Assembly (NCBI GenBank): GCA_021780935.1
Contig: JAJXXT010000078.1
Coordinates: 1 to 64,000 of the forward strand
Direction of reading: 5' to 3'
Length of the DNA stretch: 64,000 bases
DNA from: Pseudomonadota bacterium
GTDB taxonomy: Bacteria > Pseudomonadota > Alphaproteobacteria > Acetobacterales > Acetobacteraceae
The notes beneath the pieces were generated by a model that was given only the letters and a program-made list of their open reading frames with translations, was not told where the DNA came from and searched no databases. Shown here piece by piece: positions 63,320-64,000 of this stretch. A program made the position numbers and the translations under genes. Every line of letters starts with the position of its first letter. Position 1 is the first letter of the stretch.

Positions 63320-64000
63320 ATGGATCGTACCAAGCCGAGCGGACCGCTGAGCGGATTGCGGGTGCTGGACCTGACGCGGGTGCTCGCCGGGCCCACCTGC
63401 ACGCAGATGCTGGGCGACCTCGGCGCCGAGGTAATCAAGATCGAGAAGCCGGGCTCGGGCGATGACACGCGCGGCTTTGCCCCGCCGGTGATGCCGGGCA
63501 CCGGCGAGAGTGCCTATTTTCTCGGCGTGAACCGCAACAAGCGCTCGCTGTCGCTCGATATCGCGAAGCCGGAGGGGCAGGCGATCGTGCGCCGGCTACT
63601 TGGCGGCTGCGCCATCCTGGTCGAGAATTTCAAGGTCGGCGCGCTGGCGAAATACGGCCTCGGCTACGCGGCGCTCCACACCGCCTTTCCGGGGCTGATC
63701 TACTGTTCCATCACCGGGTTCGGGCAGACCGGGCCCTATGCGCCGCGGCCGGGCTATGACTCCCTGATCCAGGCGATGGGCGGGGTGATGAGCCTGACCG
63801 GCGATCCGGACGGGATGCCGCAGAAGGTCGGCGTTCCGGTCGCCGACGTGTTCGCCGGCCTCTACGGCTGCATCGGCATTCTGGCGGCACTGCGCCACCG
63901 CGAGCAGACGGGCGAGGGCCAGCACATCGATATCGGCATGCTCGACACGCATGTGGCCTGGCTCGCCAACCAGGCGATGAACTATCTCGCGACCAAGGAG
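63320..64000 (+). CDS. Class III CoA-transferase (CaiB/BaiF family), cut by the window end
   Basis: The first 227 codons are present and the gene runs out of the window. LSGLRVLDLTRVLAGPTCTQ then MLGDLGAEVIKIEKPGSGDD give the family, and SITGFGQTGPYAPRPGYDSL and VGVPVADVFAGLYG follow, with the nucleophilic Asp probably in PVADVFAG. No clear ribosome binding site precedes the ATG at 63320. It resembles the protein at 16172 but is not a recent copy. It may act on an acid produced by the adjacent aldehyde dehydrogenase. Confidence 0.92.
   Translation, partial: MDRTKPSGPLSGLRVLDLTRVLAGPTCTQMLGDLGAEVIKIEKPGSGDDTRGFAPPVMPGTGESAYFLGVNRNKRSLSLDIAKPEGQAIVRRLLGGCAILVENFKVGALAKYGLGYAALHTAFPGLIYCSITGFGQTGPYAPRPGYDSLIQAMGGVMSLTGDPDGMPQKVGVPVADVFAGLYGCIGILAALRHREQTGEGQHIDIGMLDTHVAWLANQAMNYLATKE

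Overview
The window is about 70% G+C and densely coded, with frequent ATGA or GTGA start-stop overlaps. The gene set points to an alphaproteobacterium, most likely of the Acetobacteraceae/Rhodospirillales type. The evidence is a fused IspDF followed by dusB-ntrB-ntrC-ntrY-ntrX, a single-cysteine L36 ribosomal protein, a glcDEF glycolate oxidase and many periplasmic solute transporters. The assignment is an inference from gene content; no rRNA or tRNA gene was seen. No insertion sequence, prophage or CRISPR array was recognised.

Layout. 1-7352: a single-module, fully reducing type I polyketide synthase on the minus strand, overlapping the start of a next gene at the window edge. 7353-10532: an AT-rich control region, a small Gly/Tyr/Trp-rich lipoprotein, and a divergent FecR/DUF6600-like secreted protein with a repetitive tail. 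10661-16097 (minus): a split chromate transporter whose first half is frameshifted, an MFS exporter, zwf and sdaA. 16172-21937 (plus): a CoA-transferase, an M20 amidohydrolase and an SBP-plus-two-permease transporter without ATPases. 21980-24626: a secreted CHAP protein with proline-rich repeats, a RidA protein, and mobA.

24705-31390: a branched-chain amino acid type ABC system with two tandem near-duplicate binding proteins, a terminator, livH, a livM-livG fusion and livF. 31644-39489: a second oligopeptide-type SBP and permease pair, again without ATPases, followed by a zinc alcohol dehydrogenase, an NADP-dependent reductase and a lone molybdopterin-binding subunit. 39662-46276: a complete oligopeptide/nickel-type ABC system (SBP, two permeases, two ATPases) translationally coupled to an iron-type alcohol dehydrogenase. 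Its ATPases may serve all three peptide-type systems.

46318-49856 (minus): two small exported proteins, an acyl-CoA dehydrogenase and ispDF. 49920-57562 (plus): dusB and the two nitrogen two-component systems NtrBC and NtrYX. 57677-61689: rpmJ and glcDEF. 61696-64000: an aldehyde dehydrogenase, divergent from a second class III CoA-transferase cut by the window end.

Taken together, the region handles uptake and oxidation of small organic and nitrogen-containing compounds, with nitrogen-status regulators nearby. Accessory surface proteins and one polyketide or lipid synthase sit at the left end. Several proteins carry tandem-repeat-encoded low-complexity segments. I did not find a clearly unprecedented system. 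The strongest leads are the ATPase-less transporter sets, the lone molybdoenzyme subunit, the proline-repeat CHAP protein and the unusual NtrX.
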